A DNA stretch of 64,000 bases from Schistocephalus solidus (taxonomy: Eukaryota > Platyhelminthes > Cestoda > Diphyllobothriidea > Diphyllobothriidae). Each line of letters starts with the position of its first letter. The stretch's first letter is position 1. A model generated the notes under the pieces. That model was not told the origin of the DNA. It worked only from the letters and a program-made list of their open reading frames with translations, and ran no database searches. Below are positions 45,321-56,650 of the stretch, piece after piece. The translations under genes and the position numbers were made by a program. Location: the NCBI GenBank assembly GCA_017591395.1, contig WEDG01004875.1:59741-123740 (forward strand). The letters run 5' to 3'.

Positions 45321-47469
45321 TTGCCTTGACTGCTGGTTCGGAGGTCGAATCCTAGATTAAACTGCCCCGGCCTCAGTTGGTGAAAATATATGATGGCGAT
45401 TATTCAACTTAATATATAGCAAATCAAATATGAATTTCTGGAAGCCTTTATGCACAATGGTGAAAAAACATAACTACTGTAAATTCTTTGACTCTGAGGA
45501 CCATGTCATCAACAGTTATGCGATGCTTTGATCGACCATACCAAAGAGTCCTTTGGGTGCTTAGGCTTTGTTAGGCCGTTCATGACTCACTACGCCATAT
45601 ACAAACTAGAATCCATGACATGTCACGTAACACCAAACGAACCTTGAAAATATGTACCGTTCGATATTGGTTAGTCTAGTTTTCCTGACGAACGTAAATG
45701 AAGTACTCCTGAAGTTCTTCCTCCTATTTAAAGTCATCAATATAATAGATAAAAACACAATAAGCAACAACAAAAAAACAATGAAAGAATTATAAAAATA
45801 ATGCATTCAAGGAAAATGATCGTCTAAGCAACATGAATCAAATGTCACCGATTAGCGTGAACGGTACCAATACCTAAAATCAGGGAATATTAGAGTGTTG
45901 GTGATAGAAGCGACCAGGTGAGTTAAAGGAAACTGGTCAGGAGAAGAAGATGCAATCGCTGGTATGAAAAGTATATTGGCCTAAAAGTTCTGGGATTCTC
46001 ACTTGAACCCCGCATCAGAGACAGTGACAAATAGGTGTGATAGAGGCACAGTCATAGTCTGTGCAATTTAAATGACGCGCCCGTTTGTACAGGCTTGAAT
46101 GCAGAGAATTTCAGCGAACGCTTCACAACCTGCTAATAATTTTCTCGGAGATCAATGTATGGCCTTCTATAAGGACATCTGACGCCGTCAACAAACGGAC
46201 TGGCTGTGCATGTACACTGACACGACGAAAATGCTGCGATATCTGCTGATTAAGCACAACCATATGTGGGCCTCCTTCAAACACGCCTAACACCAGCCCC
46301 TTTTTCCACTGAAGGCTGTTAAGGTGATACCGAATCTTTATCCTCCTATGGATTTTGTACGCAAATGAAAGCCTATATGAAATAACTTGTACTGGCTGTA
46401 AAATCCAAAAATGTCCATGATCTTTGAAAATAATGACCCATACAGATGCTGGTTCCAAACCGTATATCTTGGAGAAGTGGTTCTTTTAAGGTTGCTCAGC
46501 GCGTCTATCTGAATATCGGCATGGCTCCCAGATCGCTGGGTGTTATGTGCAGACAGCAGTGCGCATAGTAGCCTAGCTTTATTTTTCGCAGACAACCCAG
46601 TGCTTCGCCCGCATCTGTATAGGTCAACACGAGTGAAACTGGGAACCAGAGAATATAAACATAGGCTTGCAGTCGAAAACTGACACATAACATCGTTTAC
46701 TAACTGCAGCTGAATTAAGTAATCACTTATCATCTTGTTTTGTGAAAATTTTCTAGTAATTTGGCTTAGGTTGCACTAAATCCACTAAAGGATCCGCAGG
46801 TGTACTTGGAACGAAATGCACTTCAACAGAGGATAACATACCCCAGCGCGGAATAAAGTTGTTGCGGCTTGTGCCAGTTCAAGTCATCTAAGTAATGGCG
46901 TAGACACACGAAATAATAGACAGGTAGCCAAGAAACTCCTTAGGCGCGTGCCACACTGAACCCATAAATAAAAGAGAAAAAAATGGTATGACGAGAGACA
47001 AGATGAAAGGCCAGGCGTATATAACTCTTGTCCTACAGAAACGATGACTTATAAAACAACTACAAAAGAGCAAATTGGGAACATCATAAGTTTATTTTGC
47101 AAAATAACTTTTAAAGAGTTCTTCGTCAAAGCTGTAAAGTGTTCGATTTCTTTTAAGACGTTGAACTGGAGATTAATGCTACAGTACACGTGTAACATGA
47201 TTGCCAAGAAAGCGATTTAGATGGCTGAACATATATTACAGAACGATGAAGTACGTGACATTTATTTCCTGGTTTTTCCAAAACTGATAGCAGGCAAAAT
47301 ATTGTGTCCATTTGGTTAAGTTGAATCGCTAGATTGTCGTTGATGGGGAAAAGCACTGTTATTAAGACAGTTTTAAAGACGACGCAGCAATATCTCCACT
47401 AACTCCTTCTCAAGGACATAACGATTTGCACTTTAGCAGACAATATTTTGAGTAAATTCTAAGGGCGCT
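45321..47469. other. No gene seen
   Basis: Minus-strand frames of 111 aa (46123-46458) and 131 aa (46338-46733) overlap each other in different frames and show no known domain. GATTTGCACTTTAGCAGACA at about 47427 matches the closing part of repeat family R. Confidence 0.35.
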
Positions 47470-47965
47470 GTAGTGCACCCTGGCTGTGAAGGCAAAACTA
47501 TCAAAAGTTCTGCGAATTACCTCCATCGTTTCATGCAGAAGTGTGTCAAAAGTAGCCAATTTTCAATTGCCCATAATTAACAGCATATGTAAAGTAAGCT
47601 AACAAAAATAAAATCCTTTGCGAAGTTTTAAAATTATTTTTATCGAAGATAAAAACGTAGTCAAAAGAATGCATTTCTTTGGACAAAATAGCATGTTTTA
47701 TTCGACCACTGCTCTTTCCCACAATGTTTGAATTATAGATCTTGCACCGTGCCGCACATCAGTGAAAAACCCATTGGTTTTCTGTGAGCCTTCCCGAAAT
47801 GGAAGTCCCGGCACTAGAACATTATCAATTTATTTGCAGGCCTCTTTCCAAACACGCTGCCTTCTTCAAAAATCTGCTGATTTCGAAAAGGTTGATCCGT
47901 ATCTTATTTCACTTTAGCATATGCCAGGGCGGGTAGAAACCATGGTCATTTTCTTGGTCGAATAT
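47470..47965 (+). repeat. Direct repeat pair, unit 1
   Basis: Shares an ordered series with 48005-48510: AGCATATGTAAA, GCATGTTTTATTCGAC, AATTTATAGATC-like, CACATCAGTGAA, CTGTGAGC, ATCTGCTGATTT, AGTTGATCC and AGAAACCA. Units are about 510 bases apart and diverged by roughly a third. No coding potential is seen. Confidence 0.65.
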
Positions 47966-48004
47966 GGAATGCCGAAGAAGACTGACCCACCATAAGTTTC
48001 AGTA

Positions 48005-48510
48005 AAACATAATGGCATTGTGGTGCGCTCTGGCAGCAGAATCGTGTCAACAGTAGTCAATTTTGAATTGCCTAGGGGATATAATTTTCAGCATATGTAA
48101 ATTTAGTCAACGGACATGGCATCTTTTGAGAAGTACATACCAAAATTTTAGTCAAAGAAGAGACACGAATTTATAGAACGCATCTTTGGACACCGGGGCA
48201 TGTTTTATTCGACAACTTAATAGGTAATTACGTTGTTCGGTTACTACGGTGCTCTTTTTAGGCGAAGTTTAATTTATAGATCCCACGCCATGGTACACAT
48301 CAGTGAATCAGCTAAACATAAATTTACACCCCTGGATAGTTTACTGTGAGCATTCCCAGGATGGAGGTCCGCGCCATAGAATTTCATCAATGTATCTGCA
48401 GGTCATTTGCAAGACCTGCTGTCTCGTTCTAAAATCTGCTGATTTAAATCAGTTGATCCATATTCTAGTTCCGTTTAGCATACATCAGGGTTTGCTAGAA
48501 ACCACAGTCT
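48005..48510 (+). repeat. Direct repeat pair, unit 2
   Basis: Second unit of the pair described at 47470-47965. It carries an extra insertion of about 35 bases after GCATGTTTTATTCGACAAC. The ORF at 48303-48527 lies within it but is not preserved in unit 1, so it is not a gene. Confidence 0.65.
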
Positions 48511-49731
48511 TGTTCGATGAAAACTAAACTCACCCGAGTAAAACCAAAATAAATAATGCATGAAAAATCTCCGATTTTTTCTCTAGGTTATGGTTGATTT
48601 TTCAGATTTCCGGTTGTCTGTGGGACAAACAAAAATCGATCTGTGGACCTTTCCCACCTTTGTGTCCCAATGCGAATTTGACACCACGCATAATGCAAAA
48701 CCACGAAAGAGCCTGCCATGGCACCCTAGATGAAGGCAGGTAAACTATGTCAAACCTACCCCCGAGGGGCATAAATATATTGCAACCGGATGCAGCCCAG
48801 CCTATCTAGGTATTGGCATTAACATACTAAATATCGCAAGCATTAGCCAAGTTACTCCTTAGGCTTTTACCTGACTGGACAAGTAAAACACATAAGATGC
48901 GAATGAAGTTGAGAGAGATGGGATGACAGGGCAGACAATGAAAGTCATTGTCGCGTATGCGAAGAAAATGGCGAAAGAGTCCAAAGGACATCTAACGTGT
49001 TTTTGTAAGAAATGTATGAATCACCTTTTCAAGATTTACCTGGATCATTCCTGTCACATTTATCATGAAATATGGACTCTCCGATGAGTCACAGAATGTA
49101 TAGTATTGTTAAGGTCAAGTAGGGGTTAGTTTATACTAACTGTAAGTGGATATGTTAGTTAAAATAAACTAGGGGTGATTTTGAATACCAAAACTGTCGG
49201 GAAATACCGGAGTAACAATTTGCCATCATCAGACTAATATGCACTTATCAAAGCTGTGTGGGCTGAGCTCTGAACTTGGTGAAGTTGCCCATCAAACATT
49301 GATCCAAATACATATTTCAGGAAGGCTGTACGCAAAGTTGTGGTAAAAAATAGACACTGTCTAAATCGAATGATTCATTTGACATTTCGGCTCATAGGAC
49401 AAGTTTCTGAATTCCTTCACAACCAGCCCACACTGCATCTCTCGCATCAATGAAGGAACATTCATTCAAGCCTTGACATAACTTAATTTTGGCATTCCTT
49501 CCCAAGAATAATGACGGTTAAAGGGAAGATTATTTACGGAAAAAAGGCGAGGTTAATAAAAGAACGTTGGAGAAAGTAAACATCATTGGGTAAGAAGAAT
49601 GAAAAAGTGATTCAAACAGAAGAAAGTCCGTTGAGCTGATTGTATATCACTTTTTTGGTAGCATTTTCAAGGGAATTAATATATTCGAGTTGTTGTTTTA
49701 AACTTAAAAAATGACAAAAATAAGCACGTGG
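48511..49731. other. No gene seen
   Basis: AT-rich sequence without recognisable genes or repeats. Confidence 0.35.
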
Positions 49732-50300
49732 TTTTCAGGTACCCACACGTACTTACTTCCGCTAAAGCGAAGGGCTGCCGCACTTACATAGGAAATATAA
49801 CTAATTTAAATCGGTCTCCATTTTCGATATCGTGAAATTTTAGTTTTTAGAAGAGGTTGAGGAATGATACAAATGTAACTACTTAAGTTCCTCCCCCATG
49901 TTCCCTACAATGATCGTAGTCAAAAAACTAAGCAATTTCACTCTATTGGTTCAATGGGTTGTCCTTAAAGCACGAAGTGTTTGGCGTTTAACGGTCGGTG
50001 TCTAATGTAGAGCCTGCTGAACGGCCGGTAGTAAGGTTTTCACTCACTGAAACAACAATACTGCCACTTGAATGCACACTTTGACCTAACGGAAGGTAAA
50101 GCCCGGCTGAGGAAGCAATTAGGTTGCCATCAACCAAGCCCTCCACTGATTATTCCTCAAGGTCACAACGTTTTGCACTTTAGAAATTAAACTTCTTGGC
50201 TTTAAAAAAGGCAGATACAATTCTGCTTTTTGCTAAAATTGCATGGGAATAGATTTAGGAATTTCCCCGACAGCTAGGCAAAATTTACGCTCTTGCATCG
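49732..50300 (+). repeat. Dispersed repeat family R, copy 2
   Basis: GTTTTCAGGTACCCACACGT, ACTTACTTCCGCTAAAGCGA, CACTCTATTGGTTCAATGGG, GGTGTCTAATGTAGAG, AACGTTTTGCACTTTAGAAA and TTCTGCTTTTTGCTAAAATT follow the same order as 44752-45320. Roughly 5.0 kb separates the two copies. Confidence 0.6.
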
Positions 50301-51261
50301 CTTTGTGTCAACATTCTGACGAAGGGAGAGAGGCTACGCCTTGCGTTTGTTCTTATGGGTGGATTTACTAACCGAACAAATAATAGAGACCACAGTACTG
50401 AAAAAATTATTTCATGGAGGTATTAAGTCTTAGCCATACGTTGTCAAATTAAGTTAGGATAAGAGGAAGCACTGCTAAACAACAGTGAATCTGCTTATGC
50501 TTTCATAATCACCTAGCAGTAGACGTTCATACAGTATGCGTTCGCACTGATTATGTGACCCAGGTAACCAGATAACCCCCCAGATATTGCTGGAAGTTAC
50601 GAAAAACAACCACATATTTACAACAAAACGTATATCTAGGTCTTTGATTATTATGTCAAATGTTTGGATTCAAGGTTACGGTGGTGTAAACAACGTGAAG
50701 GCGACAATACCGGTGTTTAGCATTGACAAATTCTTTCCGGAATGTCAGATGTGTCAGGGTCCAATTCAACTTCCCAAACAGAACTGGCACGATGATGAAA
50801 AGTACGCAGATTCAAGTCGATTTATTTGAGTAAATGAAGACTAAGGAACATATTTTTGACATTTTTAATGGCCAGTTTCTGAGGTAGGAAGAATTTCAGT
50901 GAACTGGATGACGATGATGATGATGATGAGGATGAATTTTGCATTCAAACACATGATTTGAAAATGCATTCAGTTATACTCTAAGAACACTTCTTCCGTT
51001 AAAAAATTAAAAAAAAAATAGGTAAATGGTTATTTTTATTTTCAAATCCAGCTAAATAATTGAATCAGTTAGCTAATTAAAATATTTTAATAATTGAAAC
51101 AGTTTATTATTAGCTGTTTGAGTCATGTGAGTTTGTTTCTAATTGAGTTGTTCACCGTGAAAACGTAATCTGGCAGCTCTTGAAGCCCCGTTTTCTCCAC
51201 CTCGTGCTTGAAGAGCGCATCGCATATAATAGCTTGGCTTACAACCTCACTATTTCATTAT
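50301..51261. other. No gene seen; short ATG trinucleotide run
   Basis: A GATGATGATGATGATGAG run lies at about 50911-50935. The frame 50587-50829 (80 aa, CQMCQGPIQLPKQNW) contains a CxxC but no domain I can name. Confidence 0.35.
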
Positions 51262-51393
51262 TATGGCCGGCGAGCGTTACAAGCTTCGGCTTTGGCCTGG
51301 GGACGGCCTGAACAAAGTCGCCTATGCGATCACTGATCAAGTCCTAATTTGCCTCACTACTGCAGGCTGTAGTAGGCCAATGAGCAGTTAGAA
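51262..51393 (+). CDS. Small open frame in a GC-richer patch, possible first exon
   Basis: A 43-codon frame from ATG at 51262 (MAGERYKLRLWPGDGLNKVA) to TAG lies in a patch of higher GC than its surroundings, with a GTAAGTC splice-donor-like site at about 51399, after the stop. It is too short to assign and is listed only because the start context and composition stand out. Confidence 0.15.
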
Positions 51394-51782
51394 ATCTGTA
51401 AGTCAATGCAACAGGAAGTACTCTGGTTCATCTTGGACGCTCGAATAACGTGTCCGACTAGGGTCCGTGTAGCAGAAAAATGGAGAAAAGCTTGATATTT
51501 GATTGACACGTGCGGGCCTACGACTACACGCACTGCTCACAAAGGCATCAAAACTGAATTAACTAGAATTCAATCTGGAAAAATAAGGTCTAAACTGTCC
51601 AAGTAACTACACATGTCATACTGAACGCATGCTCTGAGGCAGTAAACGGCATTAGTTCGAAAGAATACGAAACTGGTTTGAGCAGCGAAGACCCATTGGG
51701 TCAAATGCATATCAGTGAATGGATATATTGCTGAAAGAATGTAATGTTCCAAAGGTGTGTTTTCAAATAAAAAGTATTTTTG

Positions 51783-51870
51783 ATTTTGAGTGCGCACTTG
51801 TATTTACCTTCGCTAAGGGGAAGGACGACTATATTTGCTTAGAATCTGGTAATTATCAAAAGCTGTCTAC
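51783..51870 (+). repeat. Dispersed repeat family R, partial copy 3
   Basis: ATTTTGAGTGCGCACTTGTA and TTTACCTTCGCTAAGGGGAA match the opening of copies at 44752 and 49732. Only the first part is recognisable. Confidence 0.55.
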
Positions 51871-52352
51871 GTATTCACATATTGTGTGGTTTCATGAAGA
51901 ACATAAAAGCTCTGCGATACGGGGTGACAGATTATCATAAGGGACTGCTAACTACCAAAAAAAAACAGTTCACGAGCTTTAGCTCTCAGCCACAAAGATA
52001 ATCGTCCACACTAGAAGCCAGACAGGCTGAAAATTCATTGAATTCAGTGCCTGAAAGAAGAACTCAGTCAATAAATTTATCGATCTGACACCGGCATTCA
52101 GAGCACTGGACAGTCACTTCAAGAATTTCATAGCTAATTGTTATTTATATCCTATGCCCTATGACTATTACTTTGTTTTGCCACTTTTGTTTTTGATGAT
52201 TAACGCTTGTACGACCTCGAAAGCTCAGATGAATAAAGAAATTGTTCCAATGATCAAACGGCCTTCGTCTTATCGTCTCTAATTGTCGACTCCCTGCGTG
52301 GATCGCTGGGGGCCATACATATCGCGATGATTGCGTTATGGGCCACACTTAA

Positions 52353-52519
52353 GGCTTAATCGACCTACTTTCTCATTGCAGTGGACTCTTGGCATGCTAA
52401 TTACGCAGGCATTTGGCTTCCTATCACTGGAATTACTGGCCTGCGCGTGCCCTCCCCGCGTGGCAAAGAAAATGATCCAGACTGTTTCAGTAGAGAGTAT
52501 GGAGGCTGCAGATCCTTAA
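52353..52519 (+). CDS. Possible terminal exon, unknown product
   Basis: A pyrimidine-rich CTACTTTCTCATTGCAG ends at about 52381 and is followed by an open stretch (WTLGMLITQAFGFLSLELLA, then KKMIQTVSVESMEAADP) ending in TAA at 52519. The acceptor-like site and balanced codon use are suggestive, but there is no partner exon or domain, so this is weak. Confidence 0.2.
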
Positions 52520-53227
52520 GACTGTCGCTGATAATAATTGCGAGTTCAACTCCAGCTTAGTCTACAATATTGACTAAAATAAAATAATTATAACAAGTAG
52601 ATGGTCAAACTGAAGAACAGAGGAATGGTGTATCTGAAAGACAAAGAGATAATTAGGAAGAAATGACGGAATAAACGCGGGCACTGTGGAGATAACTTGC
52701 AATAATCAGGCCACTCTCTACCAACCCAGGACGACAGACCTGAGATCTGATCTCGGGCTAGTTGATCATGGACCTATTAAGTCGAGAATTCTGCCCGTTG
52801 GCCTAACGTCCTGTCAGTTAAGCTCAAGCCTGACTCAAAGCATTGGTAAGAGTGACCTCCTTTCTTAGCCTCCATTCGATCATAACGGGGGCTCTGACAT
52901 GCGCCTCCCTGTAGCAAGCCCAGGCAGGCTTAACCTCAGCGCCACCGTAAGCAGTTTCATTTTTTTGAATTTTAATGGGCTCTTTCGACCCGCAATTTGT
53001 GGATCACACGAACGAATACCTACCTAGAAGTCTGCTCAGTTGATAATGAGTTGCAACCCACACAGCGGGAACCAGTGAGTATCAGATAGGAAACGTGGTA
53101 TTGATGCCCTGCATGGTTGCCTAAACAGGACACGGGAATAGAAACCGCTTAAAATAGATAGCCTTGTGATCAACTTCTGAGGGCAAATATTCCCGTATCT
53201 TACTCCGAACACTAAACCTGAAAACAA
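52520..53227. other. No gene seen
   Basis: Mixed-composition sequence without recognisable genes or repeats; the frame 52686-52868 has no known motif. Confidence 0.35.
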
Positions 53228-53400
53228 TGAAAAGTCAACCTTAATCTCAATCTTATCCCTACCATAAATCTACACCATACAATTAACTCGAATCAAAACC
53301 TTAGCCCTTAACATACTCCGTACCCTTAACATTACTCTGACCTTAAGCTTAACATTAAGCATAATCCTAAACGTAGCCCTAACACTTAAATTATATTCTA
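53228..53400 (-). repeat. Degenerate CCCTAA-like block
   Basis: Repeated variants of CCCTAA and CCTTAA on the plus strand: CTTATCCCTACC, CCTTAGCCCTTAACAT, CGTACCCTTAACATT and GTAGCCCTAACACTTAA. It is the reverse-strand counterpart of the block at 36925-37130. Units are imperfect, about six bases apart. Confidence 0.45.
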
Positions 53401-56400
53401 AAACCAATTTTCTCAAGAATTGGGCATACATTCCAGTGTATTGTAGGCGTTTCCGATTCCCCTGTCCTGTTAACGTGTTCATCCAATGCACCCCTACTCC
53501 TAACATTACAAGTTTCAAACCTGCATGCCATCAAGAGTTGTTTCATATAACATACTGTTGCAATACAACTGTGCAGTTCCACAGTTTCCTTACGGAACTA
53601 AACATTAAGTAGATGGCAGTAGGCAGATAAAACAAATGCACCCAGGCCACCGTACATTAGTTAAGACTCCGGAGGCTTTTTGAAGCTTGTCAAAGTTTTT
53701 TTAATCTCGCAGAGCACTAAATACGTCCTTGGGAGACTTATTTACAGCAAGAGCTTGCCTTGGTTCCTCATCCAGACTCTCCTTTGCCAAGTATCATACC
53801 TAACTCCGTCTGTGGCATGCAGCCCCATTCTGTAAGTGTTTGAGGCACTGTTATTCACTTAATTCCGCTTTTTCGTCTCTGGTGATGAGCACCCACATAA
53901 ACCAGAAAAACCAGCGAAATAAGACTCTTGACCCGGCACCGCCGTGCAGATGTTCGCAGTCAGCACCTGCCATTCCCATCTTCAGGCACATGCTTCGGGA
54001 GCTGGTGACCTTGATTCAATCGGTTGTCCATCGTGAATTTTGGTGAACATGACAGGTATTGGATGTAAGCTGTTTATTTCTTATCTTTCAGCAAGCCAAA
54101 TTTAGAAAAAAATAGACTTATGGACAGACGGAATAACCTATTATCATTTTGGGAATGTTTATTTGAGCTACCGTTTGTTATTTAATGTCCTACTCATGTA
54201 TATTTAATCCAAATTTATGTACAATTTGTGGAATGTTCTATAGTAGTTTAAATCATTTATCGCATTCTACACATTTTCAGGCTGAAAATATGGGAAAAAA
54301 CGATTAATTTGCTTGTGGAAAGGCACTAATGTAAACACCTCAGCTCTGGATATGAAATTGCTCGCTCGTGAGCTAAACCTTTCTAGCCGATCGTAAAAAT
54401 GTCAGCATTTGATTGCCGCCTCATAAGTTAGACCTTAGCAAAAAATAACCAAATAAACAGTAGGTCTAGCCTAACGCATCGTTATCTGCGGAGGATCTTA
54501 AAAAAACAGCACGCAGTACAAAAAAGTATCAACCCTATGCACTTGTCTCGAAAATTGCTTATCAATAAGCCACAATCGAAATATAGAATTGAACTTTTTA
54601 AAGTCATTCAAATGACCATCTACGCAACTCCGTTTCTATTTAGCACAGGACGTGCCAGCTAGAATTGCTTTTCCCTGCGTTGAGGGATATTGAGTTTTAA
54701 CTTACTCTGACTAAGTACCCGCCTTGGATGAAATATGCTGCCTTATTTGGTGCCGAAGACGAACTGTGTCCTTTAACGTACAGCATGCGAAATAAAACAT
54801 TGTAAGCCTGTGAACATATGCTGAACATTTTGTCCGGTCTAAAGGCAAATTTTACTTTGCAGGTTTAAAAAACAGCATTATCATCGTGGAAGCCAGTTAC
54901 TTGTTTCTTTCTTCCTGCTCATGAAGGCGCTATAAACTTCGTTGTGGGAACATAAATTCGGAAAAAAGGACCAAGGAAGACCACCAATGCAAAGTAAAAA
55001 ATGCTGATCAGTATAAACTTTACCCTTCGTCAGTTTGACCGTGGGAAGCGCTTGAATGTAATGGAACATCCTCTTCGTAAAGGTATTTTCAAATATTTTG
55101 CCATCTTTTCCGACGAATGTATGAGTGACTCAGCAAGGAAAAATGTTTATAATTTGCTGATTGATGCTTACTTGCATGTGGGCTATATAGAGCGCAATGT
55201 TAGGCGGACAAAATTCCACGCGGAAGTCCAATTGTAAAGGACGGGAGGTCGTTAAACGAGCTGGAGTGGTTCAAAGAGTCTGCACATAAAATTCGGGTCA
55301 GTTTTAGGACCTTCGGGTCGCAGGTAAGTTAGCGCCACGCACTTTAAAGTGCACCCATAATCGATAATTCATGCTGCATGGGACGCCAAAGGGACAAGAA
55401 GTGCGTAAACAGTAAGCATAAGTTTTAAGAACCTAAGAGCCTGTTTAACAACGCATTTATCTTGGCAGCACTTCAACACGCCTCCATCAACTTGAAGGTA
55501 TGAAAGACTTGGAATGCCTGTCACCGAAATCCACTCAGATTAATCTGATACAACCCTTCATAAGCTGATACAGATATGCCTTTTGCTGCATATTTCCAAA
55601 TTGTTTGTATTTTTGTTGACGTAAGGAGTTCTTAGTGACACGAATGATAAGGAATTATAATGGTTCATACTGCTTTACCCTTGATCACACCAGTCCTTTA
55701 ATTAAGCTATCATGCACTGGACCTTTTACTTACTGAGAAAAGGTGTGACAGTCATTGCATATGGAAAAATAAGTTACAAGATGTGGCTGGAAAAGGGGAC
55801 AGCAGCAGAAAAGTTTTTTTGACAACTGGAAGATAATAGTAGCATAATTTGAATGCAGTTGGAACGCAACAACATATATACCGAAATTAGTATATTCCGT
55901 AGTTATTTCAGATGGTAAAATTTAGTGCTAAAATAAATTGTTTGAATAGCTGACAATTTTTTTACAGTAGTGCTTTTAGGAATAAGGATTATTCTGCTAA
56001 TTACTTGGGTGCTAGTTTTACTGGAGACAAGATTAGACCGTACGCTACATGCGCGACTACTTACTCTAGACAGTCAAAGCCTGAGCCCTAAATATTGAGG
56101 AGGTAAATTACCGAATTTCTCCTGGAAATCATGAAATGAGAAGCTCGCCAGCATTTAAACATTGCTGAACTCGCGGATATGGTATTTTGGCTAGATAGTG
56201 GCAGATTGTGATTGCCTTGGAAGCGAATATCCTATCTGCACAGGTGTCTCGGCAATAAGATATGCCGCAAGCGCTTCAAGTCCCCCTCCATAAAAAACGG
56301 AGCTGGCGATATGGGGGGTAGCTTTTCGTCATGGTGGATCGAGGACCTCTATCTTCCATTTCACTCATGAATTCACAGTTATTGTGGGTGGACTGGACAG

Positions 56401-56429
56401 ATGAGGTTCAAGTAAGAAAATCTTCCACC
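53401..56429. other. No gene seen
   Basis: AT-rich DNA. The frame 55001-55237 (78 aa, VMEHPLRKGIFKYFAIFSDE) looks protein-like, but no family was recognised and no splice signals stand out. Confidence 0.3.
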
Positions 56430-56650
56430 AATTTGCTACACGATAGTTTGGACGTCGATTTTGACGATGTCCACAGTATGCTCCACGAAAGGGTGGTGCA
56501 GGGACGGTGCCTCGCGCGTGATTTAGTTTCAAATTATAGTAGACTTGCACTGCAGCTAGCGAACTCTCTCCCCTCCCTAATCTGAGCTCGGTGTCATGAC
56601 AGGGTCAAGAAGACGGGAGATGGGAGAGGGACTGTGTGGTTCAGCATGAC
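56430..56650 (+). repeat. Copy of the 390-bp dispersed repeat, partial
   Basis: GTCGATTTTGACGATGTCCA, CAGTATGCTCCACGAAAGGG, TGGTGCAGGGACGGTGCC, CTGCAGCTAGCGAACTCTCT and CGGGAGATGGGAGAGGG match 38190-38390 and 25860-26040. The tail half (AATAATGCCTGCC part) is absent. The open frame 56331-56585 overlaps this repeat and is not a gene. Confidence 0.65.

Noticed and set aside
45320..45395. Possible tRNA box B (GGTTCGGAGGTCGAATCC).
   Set aside because: The box is interrupted by extra bases, no box A or acceptor pairing was found, and it does not match the SINE-like copies near 61.7 kb.
46123..46733. Overlapping minus-strand frames of 111 and 131 aa.
   Set aside because: They overlap in different frames, so at most one can be real, and neither has a recognisable motif or splice context.
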